Assembly: GCF_000196615.1 (NCBI RefSeq)
Contig: NC_014306.1
Coordinates: 2,108,001-2,172,000, forward strand
Direction: 5' to 3'
Source: Erwinia billingiae Eb661
GTDB taxonomy: Bacteria > Pseudomonadota > Gammaproteobacteria > Enterobacterales > Enterobacteriaceae
Length of the DNA stretch: 64,000 nt
Shown: one piece after another, positions 11,291 through 20,417 of the stretch
Numbering within the stretch: the stretch's first letter is position 1
Layout: each line of letters opens with the position of its first letter
Notes under the pieces: model-generated
The model's input: the letters and a program-made list of their open reading frames with translations, nothing else
What the model was told of the DNA's origin: nothing
The model's database searches: none
Made by a program: the position numbers and the translations under genes

Positions 11291-13555
11291 TTAAGCCGGC
11301 ACGCTCAACGCTTTTTGACTGCGTGACCAGATGCGGTGCGCGCCCATCGCTGCAAGGAACTCGCTCATGAACACGCCTTCGGCTTTACTGTCTTCAATGA
11401 TGCCTTCTTCCTGCTGATCGTCAGCCAGACCAAACTGGGATTTGAAGCGCCGGGCATCGCCACTCAGGCCGATCACTTTCAGGTGCTTATAGGCTTCCAG
11501 CAGAAAGTAACGCGCATCGCCACTCAGCAGCAGCGCATCAATATTGCCATCTGGCACGATCACCGCATCAAAGGTCAGTGACGGCAGTCCGCTGAAGGTG
11601 GCATCGATCGGCAAATCTGAGCCATCATCGGCCCGAACCTGGCCCATATGGGGCGCAATCAGCTTGGCGTGAACCCCGTGTTGCTTAAGCTCCATCAGGA
11701 TTGCCAGCGTATCCGCCGCAATCACACCATCACTCATGAGCAATGCAACCTGACGACCTTTAATGGTGCCATTGGGAACGGCATACAGACTCAGACTGGC
11801 GTCCTTTTTTAGCCCGTTTACATCCTTCGGCGGCGCAGTGTGCATCTTCTCGTCGGAAAGGGAGATCCCCAGGTGCTCGGCCACACCGTTTGCCAGCGAA
11901 ATATCGATATGCACCAGATGATCCACTACCCGCTCGCGAATATATTCACGCGCGACCTTGCTGAGCTCAAACGAGAAGGCATCCACAATATGCTGTTGCT
12001 CTACCGGCGTCTGGCTGTTCCAGAACAGGCGAGGCTGCGAGTAATACTCACCAAATGAGGGGCTGCGCTCGCGGATTTTGTGGCCTTCAATCCGTTCCTG
12101 ATAGCTTTCGAAGCCGCCGCGATGCGGTGAGGGGGGCGTTTCACGCGGCCAGTTATCATTGATTGAATTCGGCTCGTAGTTCGCCGGGTTGGTATCAATG
12201 TCCATCCGGTGCATGCCCTGACGCTGGAAGTTGTGGTAAGGGCAAACCGGGCGGTTTATCGGGATCTCATGGAAGTTTGGCCCGCCAAGGCGACTGATCT
12301 GCGTATCGGTGTAGGAGAACAGCCGGCCCTGCAGCAGCGGATCGTTGGAGAAGTCCATGCCGGGAACAATGTGGCCGGGATGGAAGGCCACCTGTTCGGT
12401 TTCGGCAAAGAAGTTATCAGGATTTCGGTTGAGCACCATCTTGCCAATCAGCTCCACCGGCACCAGCTCCTCCGGGATCAGCTTGGTGGCATCAAGGATA
12501 TCGAAGTCGAATTTGAATTCATCCTCCTCGGCGATCAGCTGCACGCCAAGTTCATATTCCGGGTAGTCGCCCGCTTCAATCGCTTCCCACAGGTCGCGGC
12601 GGTGGAAGTCCGGATCGCGCCCGGTCAGCTTTTGCGCCTCGTCCCATAGTAGCGATGCCTTCCCGGCAACGGGCTTCCAGTGGAAACGCACGAAGGTGGA
12701 TTTCCCTTCGGCATTGATAAAGCGGAAGGTGTGAATACCAAACCCTTCCATAGTGCGATAGCTGCGGGGAATGCCGCGATCGGACATCGCCCACATCACG
12801 TTATGCAGGGTTTCAGGTTGCAGCGACACATAATCCCAGAAGGTGTCGTGGGCACTTTGTCCCTGTGGAATTTCATTGTGGGGCTCAGGTTTAACCGCAT
12901 GGACAAAATCAGGGAATTTATGCGCATCCTGAATAAAGAAGACCGGTGTGTTGTTACCGACTAAATCAAACACGCCTTCATCGGTATAGAACTTTGTCGC
13001 CCAGCCACGAATATCTCTTACCGTATCAGCCGATCCCGCACCGCCCTGCACGGTAGAAAAACGCACAAAGACCGGCGTGATCCGCTCCGGGTCGCGCAGG
13101 AAGTCCGCTTTGGTGATCTCGCTCATATCCCGGTAGGGCTGAAAATAGCCGTGAGCCGCCGAGCCACGGGCGTGGACGATGCGCTCGGGGATCCGTTCGT
13201 GGTCAAAATGGGTGATTTTCTCGCGCAGGATAAAATCTTCCAGCAGCGTTGGGCCACGGGTTCCGGCACGCAGGGAGTTTTGATCGTCGGCGATGCGGGT
13301 GCCCTGATTAGTAGTCAGCGGGAAGTTTTCACCTCCTTTACGGAAGGTCTCCAGCGAATCAAGCTTGGCGTTATGGGTATCAGGTGCTTTCAGGCTGCCG
13401 GGTGCCGTAGGCTGTTTGCCTGGCGCGGTGGGTTCAGCCAGCGGCTTGTGTGAACCATCTTCAGGGGCCAGTGAATCCATACCTGGTCGCGCAGAATCGG
13501 GGCCGGTAGAGGGCGCATTATGACTCAGTTCCTTGTTATCGGTTTCTTTCGACAT
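11291..13555 (-). CDS. katE: catalase HPII KatE
   Basis: KatE is the large-subunit, stationary-phase haem catalase that removes hydrogen peroxide. The 754-residue protein (E. coli 753) has a polar N-terminal extension, the catalytic His at residue 128 ([10 protein letters not shown]), the distal Asn in VGNNTPVFF, and the haem-ligand Tyr in [14 protein letters not shown]. The last 150 residues form the flavodoxin-like domain typical of HPII. I prefer the ATG at 13555 with AGGAG nine bases upstream over a GTG two codons earlier. A sigma-S-like -10 lies 40 bases upstream. Confidence 0.96.
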   Translation of the reverse strand: MSKETDNKELSHNAPSTGPDSARPGMDSLAPEDGSHKPLAEPTAPGKQPTAPGSLKAPDTHNAKLDSLETFRKGGENFPLTTNQGTRIADDQNSLRAGTRGPTLLEDFILREKITHFDHERIPERIVHARGSAAHGYFQPYRDMSEITKADFLRDPERITPVFVRFSTVQGGAGSADTVRDIRGWATKFYTDEGVFDLVGNNTPVFFIQDAHKFPDFVHAVKPEPHNEIPQGQSAHDTFWDYVSLQPETLHNVMWAMSDRGIPRSYRTMEGFGIHTFRFINAEGKSTFVRFHWKPVAGKASLLWDEAQKLTGRDPDFHRRDLWEAIEAGDYPEYELGVQLIAEEDEFKFDFDILDATKLIPEELVPVELIGKMVLNRNPDNFFAETEQVAFHPGHIVPGMDFSNDPLLQGRLFSYTDTQISRLGGPNFHEIPINRPVCPYHNFQRQGMHRMDIDTNPANYEPNSINDNWPRETPPSPHRGGFESYQERIEGHKIRERSPSFGEYYSQPRLFWNSQTPVEQQHIVDAFSFELSKVAREYIRERVVDHLVHIDISLANGVAEHLGISLSDEKMHTAPPKDVNGLKKDASLSLYAVPNGTIKGRQVALLMSDGVIAADTLAILMELKQHGVHAKLIAPHMGQVRADDGSDLPIDATFSGLPSLTFDAVIVPDGNIDALLLSGDARYFLLEAYKHLKVIGLSGDARRFKSQFGLADDQQEEGIIEDSKAEGVFMSEFLAAMGAHRIWSRSQKALSVPA

Positions 13556-13594
13556 GCTCACTTACTCCTGCAATTGTCGTTTCAGACTCCAGTA

Positions 13595-13601
13595 ACTATA
13601 G
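13595..13601 (-). promoter_or_regulatory. possible sigma-S -10 element of katE
   Basis: The minus strand reads CTATAGT, one base from the sigma-S extended -10 CTATACT, 40 bases before katE, a known RpoS-dependent gene in E. coli. No clear -35 is expected or seen. Confidence 0.5.
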
Positions 13602-13683
13602 AACAGGGACGCGGGTACGCCCGGAAAGTGCAGGGATATGCGGCGGGGGAATCATGACAGGATGTTTGGTGGGATAAAACAGA

Positions 13684-13708
13684 ACGGGCCAGCAGTGTGC
13701 CGGCCCGT
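13684..13708 (-). terminator. terminator of tcyP
   Basis: ACGGGCC and GGCCCGT pair, extended by an inner GCA/TGC pair, and TTCTGTTTT follows on the minus strand seven bases after the tcyP stop. Confidence 0.8.
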
Positions 13709-13715
13709 GTGGAGA

Positions 13716-15113
13716 TCAACGGTGCGCCAGTTCCACGTCGTTATCTGCATCGGCATTTAACAACGTTTTATCGGTCTGCTTCAGCCACTGGCTGGTCAGC
13801 GTACCGGCGGTCATCGAGCCGTTGACGTTCAGTGCCGTGCGGCCCATATCAATCAGCGGTTCAATGGAGATCAGTAATGCGACCAGCGTCACCGGCAAGC
13901 CCATGGTTGGCAGGACAATCAGCGCCGCGAAGGTCGCTCCGCCGCCAACACCGGCCACACCCGCTGAACTCAGCGTAACGATGCCGACCAGCGTGGCAAT
14001 CCACATTGGATCAAAGGGATTGATGCCAACGGTTGGTGCAACCATTACCGCCAGCATGGTTGGGTAGAGTCCCGCACAGCCATTCTGGCCAATGGTGGCA
14101 CCGAACGAGGCGGAGAAGCTGGCAATGGATTCCGGGATGCCCAGACGACGCGTCTGTGCTTCAACGCTCAGCGGAATGGTCGCGGCGCTGGAACGGCTGG
14201 TGAAGGCGAAGGTAATCACCGGCCAGACTTTGCGGAAGAAGCGGCGTGGATTCACGCCATTAACTGACAGCAGCAGCGCGTGTACCGCAAACATGATCGC
14301 CAGACCGAGATAAGACGCCACCACGAAGCCGCCCAGCTTGATAATGTCGTTCACGTTGGAGCTGGCAACCACTTTGGTCATCAGCGCCAGCACACCAAAT
14401 GGGGTGAGCTTCATGATCAAACGCACCAGCTTCATCACCCATGCCTGCAGCACGTCAATGGCAGCCAGCACGCGTTCACCTTTGGGTTTGTCGTCGCGCA
14501 GCAGATGCAGAGCAGCAACACCGAGGAAGGCGGCAAAGATCACCACGCTGATAATTGAGGTCGGGCTTGCGCCGGTCAAATCAGCAAACGGGTTTTTCGG
14601 CACAAAGGAGAGTAGCAGCTGAGGCGTGGAGAGGTCAGCCACTTTGCCCACATAGTTATTTTGCAACGCAGCCAGACGCGCGGTTTCCTGCACACCCTGC
14701 ACCAGGCCTGTGGCATTCAGACCAAACAGCCAGGTCACAAACACCCCTACCAACGCGGAGATGGCGGTGGTAAACAGCAGCACGCCAATGGTCAGTACGC
14801 TGATTTTGCCCAACGACGAGGCATTATGCAGACGGGCAACCGCGCTCAGGATCGAGGCGAAGACCAGCGGCATCACAATCATTTGCAGCAGTTGCACATA
14901 GCCGTTGCCGACAACGTTAATCCAGCTGATCGACTCTTTCAGCACCGGGCTGTCAGAACCATAAATAGTGTGCAGGCCCAGGCCAAACAGTACGCCGAGC
15001 ACCAGTCCCACCAGGACTTTTTTCGACAGGCTCCAGTTGGCGCCGCCGGTTTTGGCGAGGATCACTAACAGGGCAACAAACGCGGCCAGGTTAGCGAGTA
15101 ATGGAAGGTTCAT
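13716..15113 (-). CDS. tcyP: L-cystine/sulfocysteine:cation symporter TcyP
   Basis: TcyP (YdjN) imports cystine and S-sulfocysteine and belongs to the dicarboxylate/amino acid:cation symporter family. I start it at the ATG at 15113, preceded by TTGGGG, which gives 465 residues against 463 in E. coli; an upstream extension to 15239 has no family counterpart. Eight or so hydrophobic helices and the family's re-entrant loop sequences are seen, including the conserved Ser-rich [10 protein letters not shown] and the GFGAT-like [15 protein letters not shown]. In E. coli the gene is under CysB; no CysB site could be confirmed by eye. Confidence 0.92.
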   Translation of the reverse strand: MNLPLLANLAAFVALLVILAKTGGANWSLSKKVLVGLVLGVLFGLGLHTIYGSDSPVLKESISWINVVGNGYVQLLQMIVMPLVFASILSAVARLHNASSLGKISVLTIGVLLFTTAISALVGVFVTWLFGLNATGLVQGVQETARLAALQNNYVGKVADLSTPQLLLSFVPKNPFADLTGASPTSIISVVIFAAFLGVAALHLLRDDKPKGERVLAAIDVLQAWVMKLVRLIMKLTPFGVLALMTKVVASSNVNDIIKLGGFVVASYLGLAIMFAVHALLLSVNGVNPRRFFRKVWPVITFAFTSRSSAATIPLSVEAQTRRLGIPESIASFSASFGATIGQNGCAGLYPTMLAVMVAPTVGINPFDPMWIATLVGIVTLSSAGVAGVGGGATFAALIVLPTMGLPVTLVALLISIEPLIDMGRTALNVNGSMTAGTLTSQWLKQTDKTLLNADADNDVELAHR

Positions 15114-15226
15114 CCCCAATTCTCCAGTCAATATGGCGTAATTCCCTACGCCGGTAAGCTTCAGATAATTTTTATCGCGTACCAAGTACGACACGTGCGT
15201 GAATGGTATCAGCTCAAACTGGTGCT

Positions 15227-15249
15227 GCCATATATCCAAAAAATATGGC
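15227..15249. other. inverted repeat between tcyP and ydjM
   Basis: GCCATAT and ATATGGC form a 7-bp inverted repeat around nine bases, 114 bases upstream of tcyP. It may be an operator or simply the ydjM 3' hairpin; there is no T-run. Confidence 0.35.
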
Positions 15250-15277
15250 TTATAACGATTTGCGTTTAATTGGGTGT

Positions 15278-15868
15278 TTAATGGGCGTTTTGCGAGTTTA
15301 TCAGCCGGTTCATGCCGCTTTGCACCGAATTAACCATTTGCGCGGGCCAGCCGGACGCACCAAAGGGGGGCATTCCCTGCGGAAACCACATGGCGTAACC
15401 CACCAGTGCGAGGCATAACGCGCGCTCTAACTGATTGCCTTTCTGGCTCCTTAACAGCGGCAGGCGAAATCGCCAGCGGCAGGGCCACAATAAAGGGACG
15501 CCGGCAGGGGTCAGCATATCGGCGGCGATATGGCTTAGATATCCCAGTACTAATCCCTGAAAGACATCGGCGGGGATCACCCAGTCTTTTGGCACTTTTA
15601 AATGGAATAGCGCCACGCCACCCAGAACCGCAAGCAGGCTATGGGTAAAACCGCGGTGCCCAAACACGCGCGCGACAGGTTGCGAAATCCATCTGAAGCG
15701 TTGCCCCAGGGTAGATTTGGGGTGATCGATATCCGGCAGCAGGCAGGTCAGCAGTGTCGCAGGCACGATATGCCACCAGTCGCCGTTAGCCAGTTCCGGC
15801 GTCAGGTCGGCGCGTTTGGCAAAGATGGCACTGGCAATTGCAAAAATGAGATGGCCTTCGGCCGTCAT
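15278..15868 (-). CDS. ydjM: inner-membrane metal-dependent hydrolase YdjM, SOS-induced
   Basis: The 196-residue protein matches YdjM (YbcI/DUF457 family), a multi-helix inner-membrane protein with conserved metal-ligand-like residues: GHLIFA near the start, [24 protein letters not shown] and [19 protein letters not shown]. The His and Asp residues suggest a membrane hydrolase but its substrate is unknown. A perfect LexA core sits 21 bases upstream, as in E. coli where ydjM is LexA-regulated. Confidence 0.9.
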   Translation of the reverse strand: MTAEGHLIFAIASAIFAKRADLTPELANGDWWHIVPATLLTCLLPDIDHPKSTLGQRFRWISQPVARVFGHRGFTHSLLAVLGGVALFHLKVPKDWVIPADVFQGLVLGYLSHIAADMLTPAGVPLLWPCRWRFRLPLLRSQKGNQLERALCLALVGYAMWFPQGMPPFGASGWPAQMVNSVQSGMNRLINSQNAH

Positions 15869-15888
15869 GGGAACACCTGGCTGCTGAA

Positions 15889-15904
15889 CTGTCGATGTAT
15901 ACAG
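15889..15904 (-). promoter_or_regulatory. LexA box of ydjM
   Basis: CTGTCGATGTATACAG fits CTGT-N8-ACAG exactly. A second ACAG at 15919-15922 has no good left arm (TAGG), so a second box at 15907-15922 would be degenerate; E. coli ydjM has two boxes. Confidence 0.9.
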
Positions 15905-16062
15905 TATAGGGGATATATACAGTAGAAACTATACGTTACCCTGTAACTAAAGATGACTATTTTTACGTTATTGAAGGGGTTAACAGCAGGAAGGATGTGG
16001 CGCGGGCGATTTCGGGCGAAAAATCAGACCGGAGCGGGCAGAAACCCGGCTCCGGGTGTGGA

Positions 16063-16734
16063 TTACCTGCCGTGCAGGTGCGCGGAGGTGAGTTCGTTAA
16101 GCGAAGTCAGCTTAACGTTCGCCAGCGACCAGCGGGCATCATCAGCATGTTCTTGCGCCGGGATAACGATTGAACGCATGCGGGCGGCTTTGGTTGCCAC
16201 CATACCGTTAATCGAATCTTCTAAGGTGACGCAATTCAGCGGGTCTACTCCTAATCCAGCGGCGGCATCGAGGTAAACCTGTGGGTGCGGCTTGCTGTAA
16301 GGCAGGGCTTCAGCAGAGGCAATCACGTCAAAGTAGTCGCGCAGATTGAACATCTCCAGCACGCGATTCAACATATGCAGCGGTGAAGCGGACGCCAGGC
16401 CAATCTTTAAGCCCTCGGCTTTGCACAGCTTTAATGCCTGCTCCACGCCCGGCAGCAGAGGACGGCTGTCTTCGACTAGATTCAGCGCGCGGGCAATAAT
16501 CCGCTGGGTGACTTCTTCCTGTGAGGGGCCGCTCCACGGCAACGCTTCATGCCACATTCTGACGGTCTGATCGATGCGCAAACCCAGCGTATCGGGCAAC
16601 TCATTCCGACGGGTCAAATCGATATTCAGCGTGGAAAACACGTCCAGCTCAGCCTGATCCCACAGCGGTTCAGAATCAATAAGCAGGCCATCCATATCAA
16701 AGATGGCGGCAAGGACGGGGCGGGAATAGGACAT
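16063..16734 (-). CDS. hxpB: hexitol phosphatase HxpB (YniC), HAD superfamily
   Basis: HxpB dephosphorylates 2-deoxyglucose-6-phosphate and hexitol phosphates, and so limits sugar-phosphate stress. The 223-residue protein has HAD motif I FDMDGLLIDSE with nucleophile Asp13 and acid/base Asp15, motif II LASAS, the Lys of motif III in YSKPHPQVY, and motif IV LEDSINGM. The cap domain lies in residues 20-90. It is divergent from yniB, as in E. coli. Confidence 0.94.
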   Translation of the reverse strand: MSYSRPVLAAIFDMDGLLIDSEPLWDQAELDVFSTLNIDLTRRNELPDTLGLRIDQTVRMWHEALPWSGPSQEEVTQRIIARALNLVEDSRPLLPGVEQALKLCKAEGLKIGLASASPLHMLNRVLEMFNLRDYFDVIASAEALPYSKPHPQVYLDAAAGLGVDPLNCVTLEDSINGMVATKAARMRSIVIPAQEHADDARWSLANVKLTSLNELTSAHLHGR

Positions 16735-16904
16735 TTTGCGGCTCCTTTTGAAAATTTACCTCACCATAGCATGAAGCTTTCATCGACAACATTGTCCCGC
16801 TTGCGGCGGTTCTTCCCCTTTTAACGCGACATGACGACTTTTTTCAGGCACATTTCGCTACCTGAAGGTAAACTTATCACCTCAAACCTTAGTCAGGAGA
16901 AAGC

Positions 16905-17444
16905 ATGACTTATCAACAAGCTGGCCGGGTCGCGATCCTCAAGCGAGTCGCTGGCTGGATTATTTTTATTCCGGCGCTCATTTCAACGCTGATTTCACTG
17001 ATGACCTTCCTCGAGAAGAGCCGGGAAAAGCGCGAAGGGATTAATGCGGTGATGCAGGATTTCTCCCATGTGATGATCGATATGATCCGCTTCAACACCG
17101 GGTTCCTTAATGCGTTCTGGAATAATTCACCGCAGCCCGATTTTAATCACGGCAGCAACGTCACCTTCTGGATTGTCTACTGGCTGATCTTCGTCGGGCT
17201 GGCCTTACAGGCTTCTGGCGCCAGAATGTGGCGACAGTCGCGCCATCTGCGTGAAGGGATTGAGGATCAGGTGATCCTGGAGAATGCGAAAGGGCCAGAA
17301 GGGCGCAGCCGCCAGCAGTTGGAAGAGAAAATTATCGTGCCACGTCACACGATTTTCCTGCAGTTTTTCCCCCTGTATGTCTTACCCATCGTGATTGCGG
17401 TGGCGGGTTACTTCGTCCTTAAGCTGCTCGGCTTTATCTTCTGA
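16905..17444 (+). CDS. yniB: inner-membrane protein YniB
   Basis: The 179-residue protein matches YniB (E. coli 178), of unknown function. Three hydrophobic segments are visible: residues about 14-35, 86-104 and 147-177. An AGGAG ribosome site precedes the ATG. A strong hairpin at 17449-17474 ends it and the convergent yniA gene. Confidence 0.9.
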   Translation: MTYQQAGRVAILKRVAGWIIFIPALISTLISLMTFLEKSREKREGINAVMQDFSHVMIDMIRFNTGFLNAFWNNSPQPDFNHGSNVTFWIVYWLIFVGLALQASGARMWRQSRHLREGIEDQVILENAKGPEGRSRQQLEEKIIVPRHTIFLQFFPLYVLPIVIAVAGYFVLKLLGFIF

Positions 17445-17448
17445 CAGA

Positions 17449-17474
17449 CCGGCCTGAAGCACACTTCAGGCCGG
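17449..17474. terminator. bidirectional terminator overlapping the yniA stop
   Basis: CCGGCCTGAAG and CTTCAGGCCGG form a perfect 11-bp stem with a four-base loop. Its right arm includes the last codons of yniA, so the 3' ends of the two convergent genes share it. Confidence 0.75.
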
Positions 17475-18359
17475 GCGGGCATTTTTCTTGCCCAGTTCAT
17501 CGGCATCCAGCAGCGCACCTACCGCCTGCTGGGCCTCGCCAAACCAGTGCCCACCAAAGACATTCGCCCGGTTAAGCAAATAATAGAGCTGATACACCGG
17601 CTGACGCTGAAGGTAATCTACCGGCAGCGGCCAGACGGATTCATAGCCTTGATAGATTTCCGACGGCAAATCCGCATACCACGACAGCATCGCTAAATCA
17701 CACTCGCGGTCGCCCCAATAGCAGGCAGGATCGAAGATCCACGGTCCAGTGCTGCTGCCACCACAGTTGGCAGGCCAGAGATCGCCATGAAGCAGAGAAG
17801 GTTGAGGATGATGGCTCCCTAATGCGGTTTGCGCGCAACGGATAATCAGCTCGATATCGCCGTACTGAATGCCTTTTTCGGCGGCTAACTGAAGTTGCCA
17901 GCCAATACGCTGTTCAGCAAAGAAGATGGACCAGCGTTTAAGCCAGCTGTTGGGCTGAGGGGAAGTGGTGAGGTTGTTGTCATAGTCGAGACCGAACTGC
18001 GCCTGCTCGCTCCACTGATGCAGATGGGCCAGCTGCTGACCCAGCTGGTGGGCGCTGTGCCGATCCAGCGGTTGTAGCGGAATGTATTCCAGCAGCAAAA
18101 AACTCACTTCGCGATCGCTGCCGACGCCATAGACGGCCGGTACGCGAACGGTTTTGGTGCGCGCCAGCAGTTGCAGCTGATCGGCCTCCCAGGCAAAAAG
18201 ATTCAGCATGTCGCGGCTGTTGCACTTCACAAAGACATCATACTCGCCATAACGAATATGCCATGCCGGGTGAACGTCGCCACCCGGTAACTCCGTACGC
18301 TGGCTGATTTCAGCATCGCCTAACTGCTCACTCAACAGACGACTAATGGCTGACCACAT
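17466..18359 (-). CDS. yniA: fructosamine kinase-family protein YniA
   Basis: YniA is a cytoplasmic kinase of the fructosamine/ketosamine-3-kinase family, thought to phosphorylate sugar adducts on proteins so that they fall off. The 297-residue protein (E. coli 286) shows the kinase-like catalytic loop LLHGDLWPANC, the metal-binding IFDPACYWGDRECDLAM, and an N-lobe Lys in YDVFVKCN. The start ATG at 18359 follows a GAGGAAA site. Its physiological substrate is not settled. Confidence 0.92.
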   Translation of the reverse strand: MWSAISRLLSEQLGDAEISQRTELPGGDVHPAWHIRYGEYDVFVKCNSRDMLNLFAWEADQLQLLARTKTVRVPAVYGVGSDREVSFLLLEYIPLQPLDRHSAHQLGQQLAHLHQWSEQAQFGLDYDNNLTTSPQPNSWLKRWSIFFAEQRIGWQLQLAAEKGIQYGDIELIIRCAQTALGSHHPQPSLLHGDLWPANCGGSSTGPWIFDPACYWGDRECDLAMLSWYADLPSEIYQGYESVWPLPVDYLQRQPVYQLYYLLNRANVFGGHWFGEAQQAVGALLDADELGKKNARPA

Positions 18360-18466
18360 GGCGGTTTCCTCTTTTCGCTGTGTCTTGCAGGACTAACGGA
18401 TAATAGCGCTTAAAGAATAATCAAAACCAGCGCCTGCGCAAAGCATGGCGCATTTTTTACACAACC

Positions 18467-18760
18467 TTAGCTTTTATTGTCCTGCAAAAAGGCTTCAAAG
18501 GTCTGAACCTCGACCTCAGGTTTCTGACCTAACGCCACTTCAGCCAGTTTTTCTGCCTGTTCGTGGATCTGGTCTTTATCCTGCGGGCTGGTAATGCCGA
18601 AGCTGTTAGTACCCAGCTGATGGGAAGTGCCATCCGCATCGGTCAGCGAAGTACTGAAACCGCCGTTGGTCAGCACGCTATTAAGTTCCAGAACGTCAGA
18701 AAGGCCTTCTTCCTGATAACGGAAGGTCACGACGTATTGCGTAATATCAGAAGCACTCAT
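18467..18760 (-). CDS. ghoS: GhoS-like antitoxin (type V family), no toxin adjacent
   Basis: In E. coli GhoS is an endoribonuclease that cleaves the mRNA of the small membrane toxin GhoT. This 97-residue protein aligns with E. coli GhoS (98) over its core: YVVTFRY against YVVSFDY, and LGTNSFGIT against LNENSFAIT, with FS and a D..G spacing kept between. A GAGGTG ribosome site precedes the ATG. A ghoT gene would need about 174 bases downstream; only 107 bases separate this gene from yniA, and no small hydrophobic frame was seen. The function could therefore differ from GhoS. Assignment rests on my reading of the alignment. Confidence 0.7.
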   Translation of the reverse strand: MSASDITQYVVTFRYQEEGLSDVLELNSVLTNGGFSTSLTDADGTSHQLGTNSFGITSPQDKDQIHEQAEKLAEVALGQKPEVEVQTFEAFLQDNKS

Positions 18761-18842
18761 AATTCACCTCATTGTTAATCCGTGATTTTCAGCATAGCCC
18801 ATCGGCAGGAAAGGGGATCCCGGCCGGGGGAATGTTGCCAAT

Positions 18843-18861
18843 GCAAGTAATAATCATTACT
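18843..18861 (+). promoter_or_regulatory. possible Fur box before the binding-protein gene
   Basis: The core AATAATCATTACT matches 10 of 13 positions of the last two-thirds of the 19-bp Fur consensus, and 13 of 19 overall. It lies 41 bases upstream of a gene for an iron-type binding protein. Confidence 0.5.
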
Positions 18862-18901
18862 ATTGTGGCCCTTTCTTTTGACGTTCATTCCGGAGCCCGA
18901 C

Positions 18902-20041
18902 GTGCTACTGAAGCCTCAATTCTCCTTGCTTGCCTCTTTGCTGGCGCTTTCCACCGCCACTTTCTCTGCCGTTGCCACCACCTATCCGGTGACCCTGACC
19001 GACAGCGATGGCCAACAGGTTACGCTGAAGCAGGAGCCGAAACGGGTCGTGCTACAGGATGGCCGCGATATTCTGACGCTGGCGCTGCTGGACCGTGACG
19101 ATCCTTTCCAGCGTCTGGTTGCCTGGAACAACCTGCTGAAGAAAAGTGATGCACCGACGTGGGAGTTGATGGAGAAGAAATGGCCGGAAGCCAAAAAGAT
19201 CATCGATATGGGCTTCAGCGACAAAGGTGAGGTGAATCTGGAAAGTGTGGTCGCCGAACATCCTGACCTGATGATTGCCCAGCTGCGCTCTAAACCTTCG
19301 CTGAGCCAGGGCGGCGTGCTGGATAAAATGAAACAGCTCGGCATCCCGGTGCTGTTTATTGACACCTTTGAGCAGCCGGTTGTCGACACCCCGAAAAGCA
19401 TCACGTCACTGGGCGTGGCGCTGAACCGTGAGTCCGAAGCGAAGGCCTATACCGATTTTTATCAGCAGCATTATCAGGCCATCATTAATAAGACCCGCGA
19501 CGTTAAGCCGCAACCGCAGGTGTTTATCGAAGCCAAAGCCGGTTTGGGTGGCCTTGAGTCCTGCTGCTTTACTCATGCCCATGTGGGCTGGGGTGCGATG
19601 GTGGAGGCGGTTGGTGCCAAAAATATCGGTTCCGGGCTGCTGCCGGGCGCCACTGGCGATATTTCGCTGGAAAAAGTGATCGCCATGAAACCCGATGTCT
19701 ATATCGTTTCTGGATCGCAGTGGGCCAGTAAAAACAATGCGGCCGTGCCATTCGGCTACAACGTGACGCAGGCGCAGGTCGATCAGGCTTTCGATAAGAT
19801 GAAGCAGCGTCCCGGCTTCTCTGAGGTATCCGCCATCAGCAACCATCGCTTCTACGGGCTGTATCACAACTTCTACAACCATCCGTACAATATTGTCGGA
19901 CTTGAGTACCTGGCGAAGTTCATCTATCCGCAGCAGTTTACGGAACTTGACCCGGCTAACACCTGGAAAGAAATTGTCACTCGCTTCACCAAAGTGCCGT
20001 TAGGGAAGGGTGTGTTGGGTGCTCAGGCACCGGCAAACTGA
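18902..20041 (+). CDS. periplasmic substrate-binding protein of iron/haem/B12 type (PF01497)
   Basis: A 379-residue class III periplasmic binding protein, likely to carry ferric siderophore, haem or a similar ligand. I start it at a GTG at 18902 because GGAG lies seven bases upstream and a clean signal peptide (ending FSAVA) follows. The TroA-like fold is indicated by VTLTDSDGQQVTLKQEPKRVV, VAEHPDLMIAQ, LGIPVLFID, GAMVEAVGAKNI and MKPDVYIVSGS. No permease or ATPase gene is next to it, so it must work with a transporter encoded elsewhere. Ligand specificity cannot be read. Confidence 0.82.
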   Translation: MLLKPQFSLLASLLALSTATFSAVATTYPVTLTDSDGQQVTLKQEPKRVVLQDGRDILTLALLDRDDPFQRLVAWNNLLKKSDAPTWELMEKKWPEAKKIIDMGFSDKGEVNLESVVAEHPDLMIAQLRSKPSLSQGGVLDKMKQLGIPVLFIDTFEQPVVDTPKSITSLGVALNRESEAKAYTDFYQQHYQAIINKTRDVKPQPQVFIEAKAGLGGLESCCFTHAHVGWGAMVEAVGAKNIGSGLLPGATGDISLEKVIAMKPDVYIVSGSQWASKNNAAVPFGYNVTQAQVDQAFDKMKQRPGFSEVSAISNHRFYGLYHNFYNHPYNIVGLEYLAKFIYPQQFTELDPANTWKEIVTRFTKVPLGKGVLGAQAPAN

Positions 20042-20073
20042 TTTTCAGGAATACCTGAGGTAGGTCTGATGAG

Positions 20074-20106
20074 AAAAGGGCGATCCGTAACGGTCGTCCT
20101 TTTTTA
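20074..20106 (+). terminator. intrinsic terminator of the binding-protein gene
   Basis: AAGGGCGATCC pairs with GGTCGTCCTT with one bulge and one mismatch, followed by TTTTT, 33 bases after the stop. Confidence 0.75.
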
Positions 20107-20260
20107 TTGATTTACTTTTAGCGCGGACAAACCCCTACGCCGGTATTAACATTGAGAGATGTTTTGACACCAAATGACATCTTTCAAGCCCCCTTCAAAG
20201 AAAAATCTCATTTACTCAATGCTGGATAATGCCTAAATAACCATTATACTTCGCCGCGTT

Positions 20261-20278
20261 AATGAGAATCCTCTCATT
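20261..20278. promoter_or_regulatory. palindrome resembling an RcsB box, upstream of ydiY
   Basis: AATGAGAATCCTCTCATT has 7-bp arms and a 4-base centre. Its core TGAGAATCCTCTCA differs in two bases from the RcsB box TAAGAATCCTCTTA before rprA in this window. Binding by RcsB is inference. Confidence 0.45.
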
Positions 20279-20417
20279 CAGAGTCTGAATTTGCCAATGC
20301 GCCAGGTAAAAAGAGCGATTTCATAAAATGTTACGTTTCTTACAGTAAAAGGCATTGATCGTCCTGCAAAACCCTTCAGACTCACTCTTTTTTAAACTGT
20401 CGTATGGGTCACACTTA

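Larger units (their letters stand above)
20042..20417. other. intergenic region before ydiY
   Basis: After the terminator at 20074-20106 there are about 310 bases with no coding gene. They hold a palindrome at 20261-20278 that resembles an RcsB box and presumably the ydiY promoter and leader. Confidence 0.6.

Noticed and set aside
18360..18466. A possible ghoT toxin gene downstream of the GhoS-like gene
   Set aside because: Only 107 bases are available and no small hydrophobic frame is present.
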